In this document: one piece after another, positions 45,301-53,300 of the stretch
How the letters are laid out: each line of letters opens with the position of its first letter
Position numbering within the stretch: position 1 is the first letter of the stretch
Assembly: GCA_041392475.1 (NCBI GenBank)
Contig: JAWKLZ010000002.1
Span: 806,001-870,000 of the forward strand
Origin: Chitinophagales bacterium
GTDB taxonomy: Bacteria; Bacteroidota; Bacteroidia; Chitinophagales; UBA2359
Reading direction: 5' to 3'
Length of the DNA stretch: 64,000 bases
The notes under the pieces: model-generated
The model's database searches: none
Told to the model about the DNA's origin: nothing
Seen by the model: only the letters and a program-made list of their open reading frames with translations
Translations under genes and position numbers: made by a program

Positions 45301-45641
45301 ATAATCAGATAGACCGTATTGTTTTCTTCAACAATATCTCTTACCTGAATCAAATTGGGATGCTTGAACTGTGCTAAGGATCGTCCTTCTGCTACAAATT
45401 TCTTTTTATAATCTTCAAATCTTTTTGAAGCTAATTCGCTCTTTACAAATACCTCGTTATTTTCTTTCCTATTACATTTTCCTGATAAATATAATTCTTT
45501 TACTGCTACATATATTCCTAATTGTATGGAATTTGCTTTATAGGTAATGCCAAGCCCACCTTCTTCAATAACACTTTTTATTTGGTATTTGCCATTGTAA
45601 AGAGTTGTGCCTATGGGAAGTGTTTGAGTAGATTGATTCAC
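42351..45641 (-). CDS. tandem degenerate Ser/Thr kinase domains with C-terminal leucine-rich repeats
   Basis: A 1096-residue protein. Kinase domain 1 (about residues 17-290) has glycine loop EEGGLGITYKA, VAVK lysine K48 and HKDIRPSN at 158-165. Domain 2 (about 308-575) has GHGGFGITYQA, VIKELFL and HKDIRPSN at 449-456. In both, the DFG segment reads LVGMG or LVGLG, so the Mg-binding Asp is Gly (G178, G469) and the subdomain VI Lys is Arg. A membrane helix (588-606) is followed by a TPR-like pair and 18 exact 22-residue SDS22-type repeats (about 701-1096). It is likely cytoplasmic kinase-like domains with extracytoplasmic LRRs. Phosphotransfer is doubtful; ligand-sensing scaffold is the better guess. 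Confidence 0.9.
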   Translation of the reverse strand: MNQSTQTLPIGTTLYNGKYQIKSVIEEGGLGITYKANSIQLGIYVAVKELYLSGKCNRKENNEVFVKSELASKRFEDYKKKFVAEGRSLAQFKHPNLIQVRDIVEENNTVYLIMDYVEDQTLETYVFERDGLAEEEALLYIRQIANALKQVHEKELLHKDIRPSNILITKEGKPVLVGMGMTGQFVQPTEDTGVQAPNYASMEQYIAQYTKKDDSGPYSDVYGIAATLYFCLIGEHPSSAINRQHEDLTPPKHINDSISDATNQAVLKGMAVKVENRYQTMEAFIAGITNKNNVQNQSALPSGTRLLDGKYRIDKVMGHGGFGITYQATMLSLNSRLVIKELFLPGYCARNEDNNVVLLSLSLDDYNSFRKDFAEEGRKLARINHPSIVKVQDVIEENNTVYLVTDYVEGQSLEERIDKKGPVSEIEGLVYTRQIAEGLIALHDEGILHKDIRPSNIIITRSKQAILVGLGINKEKFPNNNHSQAIGFAPLEQYSTEMRLGNYSDVYSLSATLYYALIGARPVSAFDRYYKNVAVLKDLNAEISEKTSHAVNRGISMKAAERYQEIEDFLADLEEVDPAILHKKRRLQWAMAASIVLLLATILYFVNREEPLPRITLDDYGKFMEVADGLIENGHYHKAVRYYNGILKVKPNDKEVLEAKSYAEHGESFNANWWKELDKEWQEVFQKRIGFQNEPSTQDLKAIFELQELYCYDTNIKTLDPLSNMINLQRLGCYNTPIKSLEPLKHLKELVVLDCSNTLINNLDPIVNLRKLKTIDFSNTQIKDLEPIESLTQLEELYAISTAVENIESLSKLQNLKKLQIPKTAISKLDPIAGLVNLQELYCYNTQISDLTPIANLEQLHTLHCYKTSINQLKPLENLTNLKELHCYNTPVNTLEALRNLQNLRVLYVQNTQINDISPLQSLTNLEYLKSYNTLVSDLKPLAKLMSLKELNCSKTQISDLTPLQSLTNLERLDISKSQVNSLNGLQKLMKLTNLQCNSTRINKLDPIRNLTNLQDLNCSNTAITNIEAVIGLVNLQKLATANTQITSFAPISNLRNLQTLKCEGTAVTDMDPIEKLVNLKNVDCLGKEAITDNLD

Positions 45642-46076
45642 ACGTGACAGTTTTATTCAAAAGAAAGAATGATAAGGTTTTGATATTTTTGTAGAAATAG
45701 GTATATTTAGTGACTTATGCTTGCATACACAATTTTCATACCATAAATACTTTTAAATGACATAAAAATGATATTTTTGTGACAATTTTCAATTAATAAT
45801 ATAGTTTTTTTTGCTATCAATAATTAAGTCATATTATTTCTTTAAAAAATAAAAATTAATTTTATATTTTATTTTTTTCAACCTAACTTAATGTTTATCA
45901 TTTTTTTACATAGACAGGAAAATTTATTTTTTTTGATAGGATTATTAAAAGTGTAACGAATGGTAAATAGTAAATAAAAAATGACTTTTCTCTGTCAATT
46001 CTAATTGGGTTATGGCATAAGAATTGAGGCTTAGTTTACCCAACACACAACATCTATCACACAAAATAAACTAAAC
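45642..46076. other. 435-bp AT-rich divergent intergenic region
   Basis: No gene is seen between the two divergent starts. On the plus strand TATTTTTG occurs at 45684-45691 and 45772-45779, either of which could drive the HPt/LytTR pair with a long leader; neither has a good -33 box. The part from 45780 to 46000 is very AT-rich with long T and A runs, as expected of a bent or protein-bound regulatory region. Confidence 0.5.
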
Positions 46077-46460
46077 ATGTCTACCCTAAATACAAAAGTT
46101 AAAACCCCTCCTATTTATTTAGATTTGACTCACTTACAGCAAATTTCAGAAGGAGATACAGCATTTGAATGTGAAATCTTATTGATTTACTTACGCGAAG
46201 TTCCTGAGATAGTTCGACAAACACAACAAGCATTGAAGGGCAGAGATTACCTTGAGGCGGCTAATTTAATACACGTATTGAAGTCAAAAATTCGTGTAGT
46301 TGGTTTGAAACAGGCATGGCGATTAGCTGATTTTATTGAAATAAACCTTAGGAAGAAAACCAATCTCAATCAATTGGGCAGTAAGATTGAGATCTTTTTC
46401 AAAATAATAAGAAAAAGTATATTTTTGGTAAACAAGGAATTATTAAAATCAACTAAATGA
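46077..46460 (+). CDS. HPt-domain protein
   Basis: A 127-residue helical protein with a histidine phosphotransfer motif: EAANLIHVLKSKIRVVGL carries the phospho-accepting His66 in the normal H-x-L-K-S setting, followed by a second helix (AWRLADFIEINLRKKTNLNQL) that closes the four-helix bundle. Such free-standing proteins pass phosphate between hybrid kinases and receivers. Its stop overlaps the start of the LytTR regulator (ATGA at 46457-46460), so the pair is translationally coupled and HPt is a likely direct partner of that regulator. Confidence 0.85.
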   Translation: MSTLNTKVKTPPIYLDLTHLQQISEGDTAFECEILLIYLREVPEIVRQTQQALKGRDYLEAANLIHVLKSKIRVVGLKQAWRLADFIEINLRKKTNLNQLGSKIEIFFKIIRKSIFLVNKELLKSTK

Positions 46461-47158
46461 AATGTTTAATTGTTGATGATGATGCTATATCTCGTCGTAC
46501 CCTGTCAAAGATGTGTAGTAGAGTAGATTTTATAGACATTATTGCAGAATGTAGTGATGCTACTGAAGCCTTAATACATCTGAATAATGAGCAAATCGAT
46601 TTAATATTTTTGGATATACACATGCCCAATATGACAGGTATTGAGTTTGTTCGAAATATGCGACAGCTACCTCAAATTGTTTTTACTACTTCTGATGATA
46701 ATTTTGCCTTGGAAGCTTTTGAATACAATGTTACAGATTATTTAATCAAACCAGTAAATTACCCACGCTTTTTGAAGGCAATCCAAAAGGCAAAGGCTAT
46801 TCACGAAAGTGAGAATATGGTTGCTACTCCCTCACCAAAAATTGAACAACAAACTCTTTTTTTGAAGGAAGACGGAAGGCTTACCAAGCTCAATTTAGCG
46901 GATATTTTGTGGATTGAATCCGTAGGTGATTATGCTAATTTTATAACTACTAAAGAAAAATATACAGTTCATTCTACACTAAAAAAAATTGAAGATCGAC
47001 TTCCCACCGAAACATTTCACAAAATCCACCGAAAGTATATCATCAACATTGGTAAAATTGTCGACATCGAAGACAATTCTGTGCTTATCAAAGATACCAT
47101 TTTACCCATTAGCCGCCGAAACAGAGAATCATTGATGAAAAAGTTAAATCTAATTTGA
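46457..47158 (+). CDS. LytTR-family response regulator
   Basis: A 233-residue regulator. The receiver domain (1-120) has acidic pocket D7-D8-D9, phospho-acceptor D53 in LDIHMPNMTG, the conserved Thr in IVFTTSD and Lys in YLIKPVNYPRF. The LytTR DNA-binding domain (about 135-233) follows with LFLKEDGRLTKLNLADILWI, YTVHSTLKKIEDRL and FHKIHRKYIINIGKI, and ends with PISRRNRESLMKKL. These bind promoters as dimers. No histidine kinase is adjacent; the only nearby signalling proteins are the coupled HPt and the divergent kinase/LRR protein. Confidence 0.94.
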   Translation: MKCLIVDDDAISRRTLSKMCSRVDFIDIIAECSDATEALIHLNNEQIDLIFLDIHMPNMTGIEFVRNMRQLPQIVFTTSDDNFALEAFEYNVTDYLIKPVNYPRFLKAIQKAKAIHESENMVATPSPKIEQQTLFLKEDGRLTKLNLADILWIESVGDYANFITTKEKYTVHSTLKKIEDRLPTETFHKIHRKYIINIGKIVDIEDNSVLIKDTILPISRRNRESLMKKLNLI

Positions 47159-47320
47159 CAAGCTTATCTTCAATAATCAACCATTCATCGTTTTAATGGA
47201 ACTATTCATCGAATAGATCGGCTGACGCAACTCTTTCCTATTTATTTTTACGACTGAAAAACAAGATTAGGATAGTTTAAAGTTGTTTAGTTTAGATTTC
47301 AAAACTAATTTGATAAGCGC

Positions 47321-47365
47321 AAAAAGTTGGCACACTCACATAAAAATGAGGTGCCAACTTTTTTT
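47321..47365. terminator. bidirectional intrinsic terminator
   Basis: AAAAAGTTGGCAC (47321-47333) pairs with GTGCCAACTTTTT (47351-47363), with a nested CTCA/TGAG pair in the loop, followed by more T. It serves the LytTR gene and the convergent DUF1152 gene. Confidence 0.85.
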
Positions 47366-47379
47366 GTTAATGAGCTTGC

Positions 47380-48442
47380 CTAAATCGGTAATTGCTTGTA
47401 TTCCCTCACATTTTCCCGATTCTTTTTGAACTCAAAAATTTCGTGTACCGTTTCTACAAAACGTTCTATACGAGCGATTTTTCGGTAATACAACAAATTG
47501 CTCACCACACTTTCGACCGTAAAATTCCAGTAAGTGGTCATCAATGGACTAATCCATAATTCGCTGCCCTTTGTTCGATTGGTTCGGTGATAGTCCCCAT
47601 ATTCTCCCTGCAATGTGCTGACTACTGAATTGGCTATAATGCTTTTGAAGTTGGGCATCCGCATATTGGCATAATCCACCACACACAGATTTATATTTCT
47701 GGGCTTCTAACATAAAAGGCAGCAGGTGAAAACAACCCAAATAACCACCTTCCCTTGATAGTTTCGCCACATTCTCCAAAAAATGATAGTGGGAAACACC
47801 GTGAAAATAATCTACTCCAAAACCCAAACAACTCAACAATTTGGTCTTAACCGAAGACTGAAAAACTGCCGCTAAGGAAGTGCTATCTTCAACGAGTGTT
47901 CCCAAGCCTTGTTCATCTCCAAACATCAAACTATCCGTGCCTCCATCTACCAAAATGATGGCATCTAATTGAAGTTCTTTGATGAGAAAATTGTAGGCCA
48001 CTCGCAGCTTTTTTACTCCCGTTTTTTCAAAAGCAAAAACACTGGTTGGGTTGTCTTGGGTCAAGAACCACTCTGCTAATACTTTTTCGGGAAAATAGCC
48101 AAAACCACTCAAACCTCGATTGTTGGGAAGCACTTGGTAGCAATCATGATACACTTTTTGTGCGGTTGTCTGAGAGAGATGTGTAAACGAAAAATTGGCT
48201 AAATGGACTTTTTTGCCCTGCGCTATCAGATTGAAGTACAAAGGCAAGCCACTGAAAATGTCAAAACCTCCTCCTACTCCTGCAATGAGTATGTTTTGCG
48301 CTTTTTCGAGTTTTTTGAAGAAAATGGTTTGAGATAAAGTGTATTGCTTGATTATTGTTTGTGAAATGAATGGACACCACAATATCTGTAAAATGGCGTT
48401 ACTATTCGACTTCAATATGAGTATCAGAAGAATAAGTTCCAA
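47380..48442 (-). pseudogene. DUF1152 protein gene with a frameshift
   Basis: The first frame, from ATG 48442, runs to 47549 and is convincing up to MLEAQKYKSV: it has ILIAGVGGGFDIFSGLPLYF, VHLANFSF and ILVDGGTDSLMFGDEQGLGT, the DUF1152 pattern with a nucleotide-binding-like glycine loop. After that the homologous sequence goes on in another frame (VVDYANMRMPNFKSIIANSV, GEYGDYHRTNRTKGSELWIS) to a stop at 47380. The shift maps to a (CA)4 run at 47680-47687; two more bases would restore a 354-codon gene. It is either a real slippage mutation or an assembly error. Gene order and spacing suggest an operon with the lipoprotein upstream, 22 bp away. Confidence 0.8.
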
Positions 48443-48464
48443 CCAATTAAAATCATGTTGGCAT

Positions 48465-49325
48465 TTATTTCGTCACAAAAGGATTCTCCACCTCCACAAA
48501 ACCATCTTCTTTCTGTTCATAATACGTATAATCACATACATTCAAGTAGTAAGAATTGAAGGAATAGGAAGTCAACTCCAATGCCACATCTCCCCATTTC
48601 GATTTTTGTTCGTATTTGGTGAGCAGTTGTTCTTTGCTAAATTCGCCAATACCATTCAGCACCCACGGCAATTTAGAATCACCTTCAATTTGGGAAAACC
48701 CATAAAGTTGATAGGTGTTTTCGAGTGGAATTTGTGTCGTCAAATAAAGGCTGCCAGGCTCTGCGGATTCTCGGTCTTTCATGGTGTAACCTTCTGATAC
48801 TATGGACTTCAATATGCCGATTTTTTCTTCCAATTTCCACTGTTCATCCATTGGAGTGTAGGTGATGTAGCGATTGGAACTCGGATATTCGGCATCTTCT
48901 TCATAGAGTCGCTCGTCTGCTACTTCGTCAATGTGCTGTTTGTTTGCCGTTTTCTTACCATGTCCATCGTCTCCAAAAATCCAATAAGAACCATCGGGAT
49001 GGCTCACTATGGCATCTACCATTTCGTCTTCGGGCGCAAAAAGTAGGTATTGGGTTTTGGGATTGAAGTACACCCAATACTCCTTAGTTGCTTCTTTTTC
49101 AGTCACCTTATAAATCAACACTTCATCAAAAAATAGCTCACATTCAGTGGGTTTGAAATCATTTGGGTCTGCATCAATGGGCTGAATGGAGTCTTGAAGC
49201 GAAACGTTTTTGGCTATTGAGAGTTCTTCATTTTGAACACTTGTAGAAGTTGGTTCAGGGGCATTGCAGTTGGTGAGTAGGTTTGTGAAAATGCTCAAAA
49301 GTAGAAGTAGGAATGTTTTTTTCAT
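48465..49325 (-). CDS. lipoprotein of unknown function
   Basis: A 286-residue protein with a lipoprotein signal (LLLLLSIFTNLLTNC). The mature part has an acidic start and then a beta-rich domain (LIYKVTEKEATKEYWVYFNP, YLLFAPEDEMVDAIVSHPDG, YWIFGDDGHGKK). Family not recognised. The DUF1152 gene follows after 22 bp and is probably on the same transcript. Confidence 0.75.
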   Translation of the reverse strand: MKKTFLLLLLSIFTNLLTNCNAPEPTSTSVQNEELSIAKNVSLQDSIQPIDADPNDFKPTECELFFDEVLIYKVTEKEATKEYWVYFNPKTQYLLFAPEDEMVDAIVSHPDGSYWIFGDDGHGKKTANKQHIDEVADERLYEEDAEYPSSNRYITYTPMDEQWKLEEKIGILKSIVSEGYTMKDRESAEPGSLYLTTQIPLENTYQLYGFSQIEGDSKLPWVLNGIGEFSKEQLLTKYEQKSKWGDVALELTSYSFNSYYLNVCDYTYYEQKEDGFVEVENPFVTK

Positions 49326-49392
49326 GTTGGATTTTATTGGCTTTTTGTTTCAAAAGAAACAAGGTTTATGGCGTTTGGTTTAACTCCTTTTA

Positions 49393-49509
49393 CTACAAAC
49401 TCACCTTCAAGTGTTTATCTACTTCCGCTACAGGTACGCCACTGCCTTTTGCCAAATCCTCCAATAAAATTTCATTTTTTTTTTTCAAAAAATCTTCAAT
49501 CCGCTTACC
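49393..49509 (-). pseudogene. fragment of a methionine synthase C-terminus
   Basis: The 38 codons up to the TAG at 49393-49395 include DLAKGSGVPVAEVDKHLKVS, which matches the last residues of MetH in this window (DLAKRKGVPVEEVEKWLKVS) at 14 of 20 positions. MetH goes on with GYEV, but here a stop follows VSL. An 11-base A-run precedes it in the coding direction, and the frame is closed upstream by a TGA at 49510-49512. The sequence differs from metH at many third positions, so the copy is old. Confidence 0.6.
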
Positions 49510-49657
49510 TCAATTCGTCTATTAGGAGTATAGGGGCTTGTCATTGAAGGTAGCAAAAGCCAAAACAGCTCTTATTATTACACGATAATCTGCTCTATAT
49601 TGAAATTCAATAAAAAGCACTACCATTTTAAATATTCATTTTTAAAAATCATTTTTT

Positions 49658-50157
49658 ATGAACAATTTCAACTTTTTATCGAACTTCAAATGGTTCCTTT
49701 CCTTTTGTCTGGTTGGGTTACTTTCTCTTTCCTCCAATTTTGCATTGGCTCAACCCGATTCTTTTACCATAGCTGGATGCTCTGTGACAGGTGCCGACGG
49801 AAACTATACACGAGATGCAGCAGATGCATTGGGTTGTCCTTGTTATAATAATTCAAATGGAGGCATACTTGTTAATGATGCGGGAGGGTGGAGCTTCTCC
49901 TCAGCCACGTGTTCAAACCCTTTCGGAGTACCACGCACTTTACTCTATAACAGCGACAGCGGTAATGCTTATTGTGATATTTCAGCTGCTACCAATGCTA
50001 CCTGTGCCCCTTCCACTACGCTAATTCTTGCTGCTCCCTCTGCAAGCATCCCACCCTCTCCGAATGGGGTTTGATTGTTTTGGCTTTGATGTTGATGACG
50101 GCAGGAACTTTGTATTTGGTGCAGCCGAATTTTAGGGAGAGGTTTGAACAAAAATAG
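49658..50157 (+). pseudogene. IPTL-CTERM protein gene with a frameshift before its sorting signal
   Basis: The first frame (49658-50074) encodes a signal peptide ending FALAQ and a short Cys-rich mature part (CSVTGADG, ALGCPCYNN, CSNPFGVPRTLLYN). It then reads IPPSPNGV-stop. One base later, the frame 50053-50157 reads PTLSEWGLIVLALMLMTAG then TLYLVQPNFRERFEQK, a textbook IPTL-CTERM tail (motif, helix, basic end). Inserting one base after ATCCC near 50052 would give IPTLSEW. Thus a one-base deletion has cut off the membrane-sorting signal, or the assembly is wrong there. Confidence 0.8.
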
Positions 50158-50279
50158 TCGCTCAAGTGTCGCCAAACCTTGCGGGTGTTGGCGAACTTTC
50201 GCTTAGATGAAAATTAATTTGCTCTCGAAATATAGCCGCTGCTCGGAATGAGTGGTGGCTTTTTGGGTTTTACTTGCGT

Positions 50280-50323
50280 TCGCTCACTAACGGTGGGTTT
50301 CGAAACCCACCGTTAGTGAGCGA
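50280..50323. repeat. 44-nt perfect palindrome at the metH 3' end
   Basis: The bases on each side of 50301/50302 are exact complements over 22 positions (right arm starts GAAACCCACCGTTAGTG). It begins 5 bp after the metH stop. A further TTGC (50274-50277) pairs with GCAA (50324-50327) past a small bulge. No T-run follows, so it is more like a mobile palindromic repeat than a plain terminator, though it would block RNA polymerase or protect mRNA ends. Confidence 0.85.
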
Positions 50324-50328
50324 GCAAA

Positions 50329-53300
50329 TCACACCTCATACCCCAAACTCACCTTCAGCCATTTCTCCACTTCTTCCACAGGCACGCCTTTCCGCTTCGC
50401 CAAATCCACCACTTGGTCTTTTTGAATCTCACCCACTGCAAAATAAGTGCTTTCGGGATGGGCGAAATACAAGCCACTGACCGAAGCAGCAGGATACATC
50501 GCCAAACTTTCGGTCAGTTCAATGCCGATATTTTCGGTCACATTTAAGAGGTCAAACAAAGTCGTTTTCATGGTGTGGTCGGGACAAGCCGAATAGCCAG
50601 GAGCAGGACGAATCCCCTTGTAGTTTTCGGCAATCAAATCCTCATTCCCCAAATTTTCATCCTTTGCATAGCCCCAAAATTCCGTTCTTACCCGCTTGTG
50701 CATACACTCCGCAAAGGCTTCCGCCAATCTATCCGCCAAAGATTTCAACAAAATCGCCGAATAATCATCGTGTTTTTCCTCAAACTGTTTGACCCATTTT
50801 TCGATGCCAATCCCCGTTGTCACTGCAAAACCGCCCACATAATCCTCAATTCCCGATTCCTTTGGCGCAATGAAATCTGCCAAGCTGCGATTTGGGAGTT
50901 TTTTAGATTTTTGGACTTGTTGGCGGAGGCAATGGAAAGTAAATTCCCCATGCGTAGCCCACGAATTAATTCGTGGGCTACGCATGGAATCATCCCCATT
51001 TTCTCGCTTCTCGCCTCCTGCTTCCACCAAAATATCATCCCCATTCACTCTATTTCCCTCAAAAATTCCAATCACCGCCTTAGCCGTCAGCCATTTCCCT
51101 TCAATAATTTGGTCGAGCATTTTCTGGGCATCATTGAAGAGCTTAGTAGCCTCCGTTCCCGAATTTTCATCCGTCAAAATTGCAGGGTACTTGCCCTTCA
51201 TTTGCCAACTGCTAAAAAAAGGAGTCCAATCAATATAAGCCCGCAATTCCTCCAATGGATAATCTTCAAAAACCTTCGTTCCCAGAAAGTTAGGCTCGAC
51301 AGGTGCGTACTCCAATTTTGCGCCATTGGCACGAGCCGCTTCAATAGACAAGTATTTTTTGTTCGATTTTTTGTTGGCAAAACGCTCACGGAAAACATCG
51401 TATTTCTCGACCACTTCTTTCATAAACGCCTCTTTCTGTTCGCCCAAAAGTGAATTTGCCACAGGCACACTTCTTGAAGCATCCAATACATGCACCGTTG
51501 CGCCACTGTATTTTGGAGCGACCTTGACGGCAGTGTGCATTTGACTCGTTGTAGCCCCTCCAACCAATAGCGGAATATCAAAACCCTGTCTTTCCATTTC
51601 CTCCGCCACATAGACCATTTCATCCAGCGAAGGGGTAATCAAACCACTCAGTCCGATAATGTCGACCTTTTGCTCCTTTGCAGCTTTCAAAATCTTTGCA
51701 GCAGGCACCATCACGCCCATGTCAATCACATCGTAGTTATTGCAGGCAAGCACCACACCCACAATGTTTTTTCCAATATCATGCACATCCCCTTTTACGG
51801 TTGCCATCAATACTTTAGGACGGGTTTTGCTGCCACTTCCCTCCAATCCTGCTGCCTTTTCTGCCTCCAAAAACGGCTGCAAATACGCCACCGACTTTTT
51901 CATCACCCTCGCACTTTTCACCACTTGCGGCAAAAACATCTTGCCCGAACCAAACAAATCACCCACCACATTCATACCATCCATCAGCGGTCCTTCAATC
52001 ACCAACAAAGGGCGACCATATTTCAAACGAGCCTCTTCCGTATCTTCGTCAATATGCTCCACAATCCCCTTCACAAGCGCATGACTCAAACGCTCCTCCA
52101 CCGTTCCTTGCCTCCAAGTATCGTCCTTGACCCGTTGTTTTCCAGCCCCTTTCACCGTCTCTGCAAACTCCACCAAACGCTCCGTAGCATCCTCTCGACG
52201 GTTCAACAACACATCTTCCACCAACTCCAATAAGTCTTTTGGCACTTCGGCATACACCTCCATCATACCCGCATTCACAATCCCCATGTCCATACCCGCC
52301 TGAATCGCATGGTACAAAAACGCAGAGTGCATCGCTTCACGAACAGGGTCATTGCCTCTAAACGAGAAAGATACATTACTCACACCGCCACTTACTTTGG
52401 TCAAAGGCATTCGCTCCTTAATCTGTCGGGTCGCTTCAATAAATGCCAGCGCATAACCATTGTGTTCTTCAATGCCCGTAGCCACTGCAAAAATATTGGG
52501 GTCAAAAATGATGTCTTGTGGCGGAAAACCCACCTTTTGGGTCAACACATCGTAGCTTCGTTGGCAAATCTCCACCTTTCGCTCCACCGTATCTGCTTGA
52601 CCATCTTCGTCAAAAGCCATCACAATCACTGCCGCCCCATACTTGCGAATTTTCTTAGCTTGTTCAATAAAACTCGCCTCGCCTTCCTTCAATGAAATCG
52701 AATTGACCACGCCCTTTCCCTGCAAACACTTCAATCCCGCTTCAATCACCGTCCACTTGGAAGAATCCACCACAATCGGCAACTTTGCAATATCAGGTTC
52801 AGAAGCAATCAGATTCAGAAAGTGCGGCATTGCAGCCTCTGAATCCAACATACCTTCGTCCATATTCACATCAATCAACTGCGCCCCACCTTCCACTTGA
52901 TGCCTTGCTACCGCCAAAGCATCCTCATATTTTTCTTCCTTAATCAATCGGGCAAACATCCGAGAACCCGTCACATTCGTTCGCTCCCCAATGTTCACAA
53001 AATTGCTTTCCTTATAAACCGTCAAAGCCTCCATTCCACTCAATCGCAGCAAAGGCTCAACTTCAGATGGCACTCTCGGCTTCAATCCTTCAACGTGTTG
53101 GGCAATGTGTGCAACGTGATCTGGAGTCGTTCCACAACAACCGCCTACAATGTTCACCAAACCATCTTTGGCAAATTCTTCAATCAAATGTGCCGTTTGG
53201 TTTGGCTGCTCATCATATCCTCCAAAGGCATTTGGCAAGCCAGCATTGGGATAACAACTGATGTAACAATCAGCTATTTTGGACAATTCTGCAATGTAAG

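Noticed and set aside
42351..45641. Active Hanks-type kinase
   Set aside because: Both domains lack the DFG aspartate; called degenerate rather than active.
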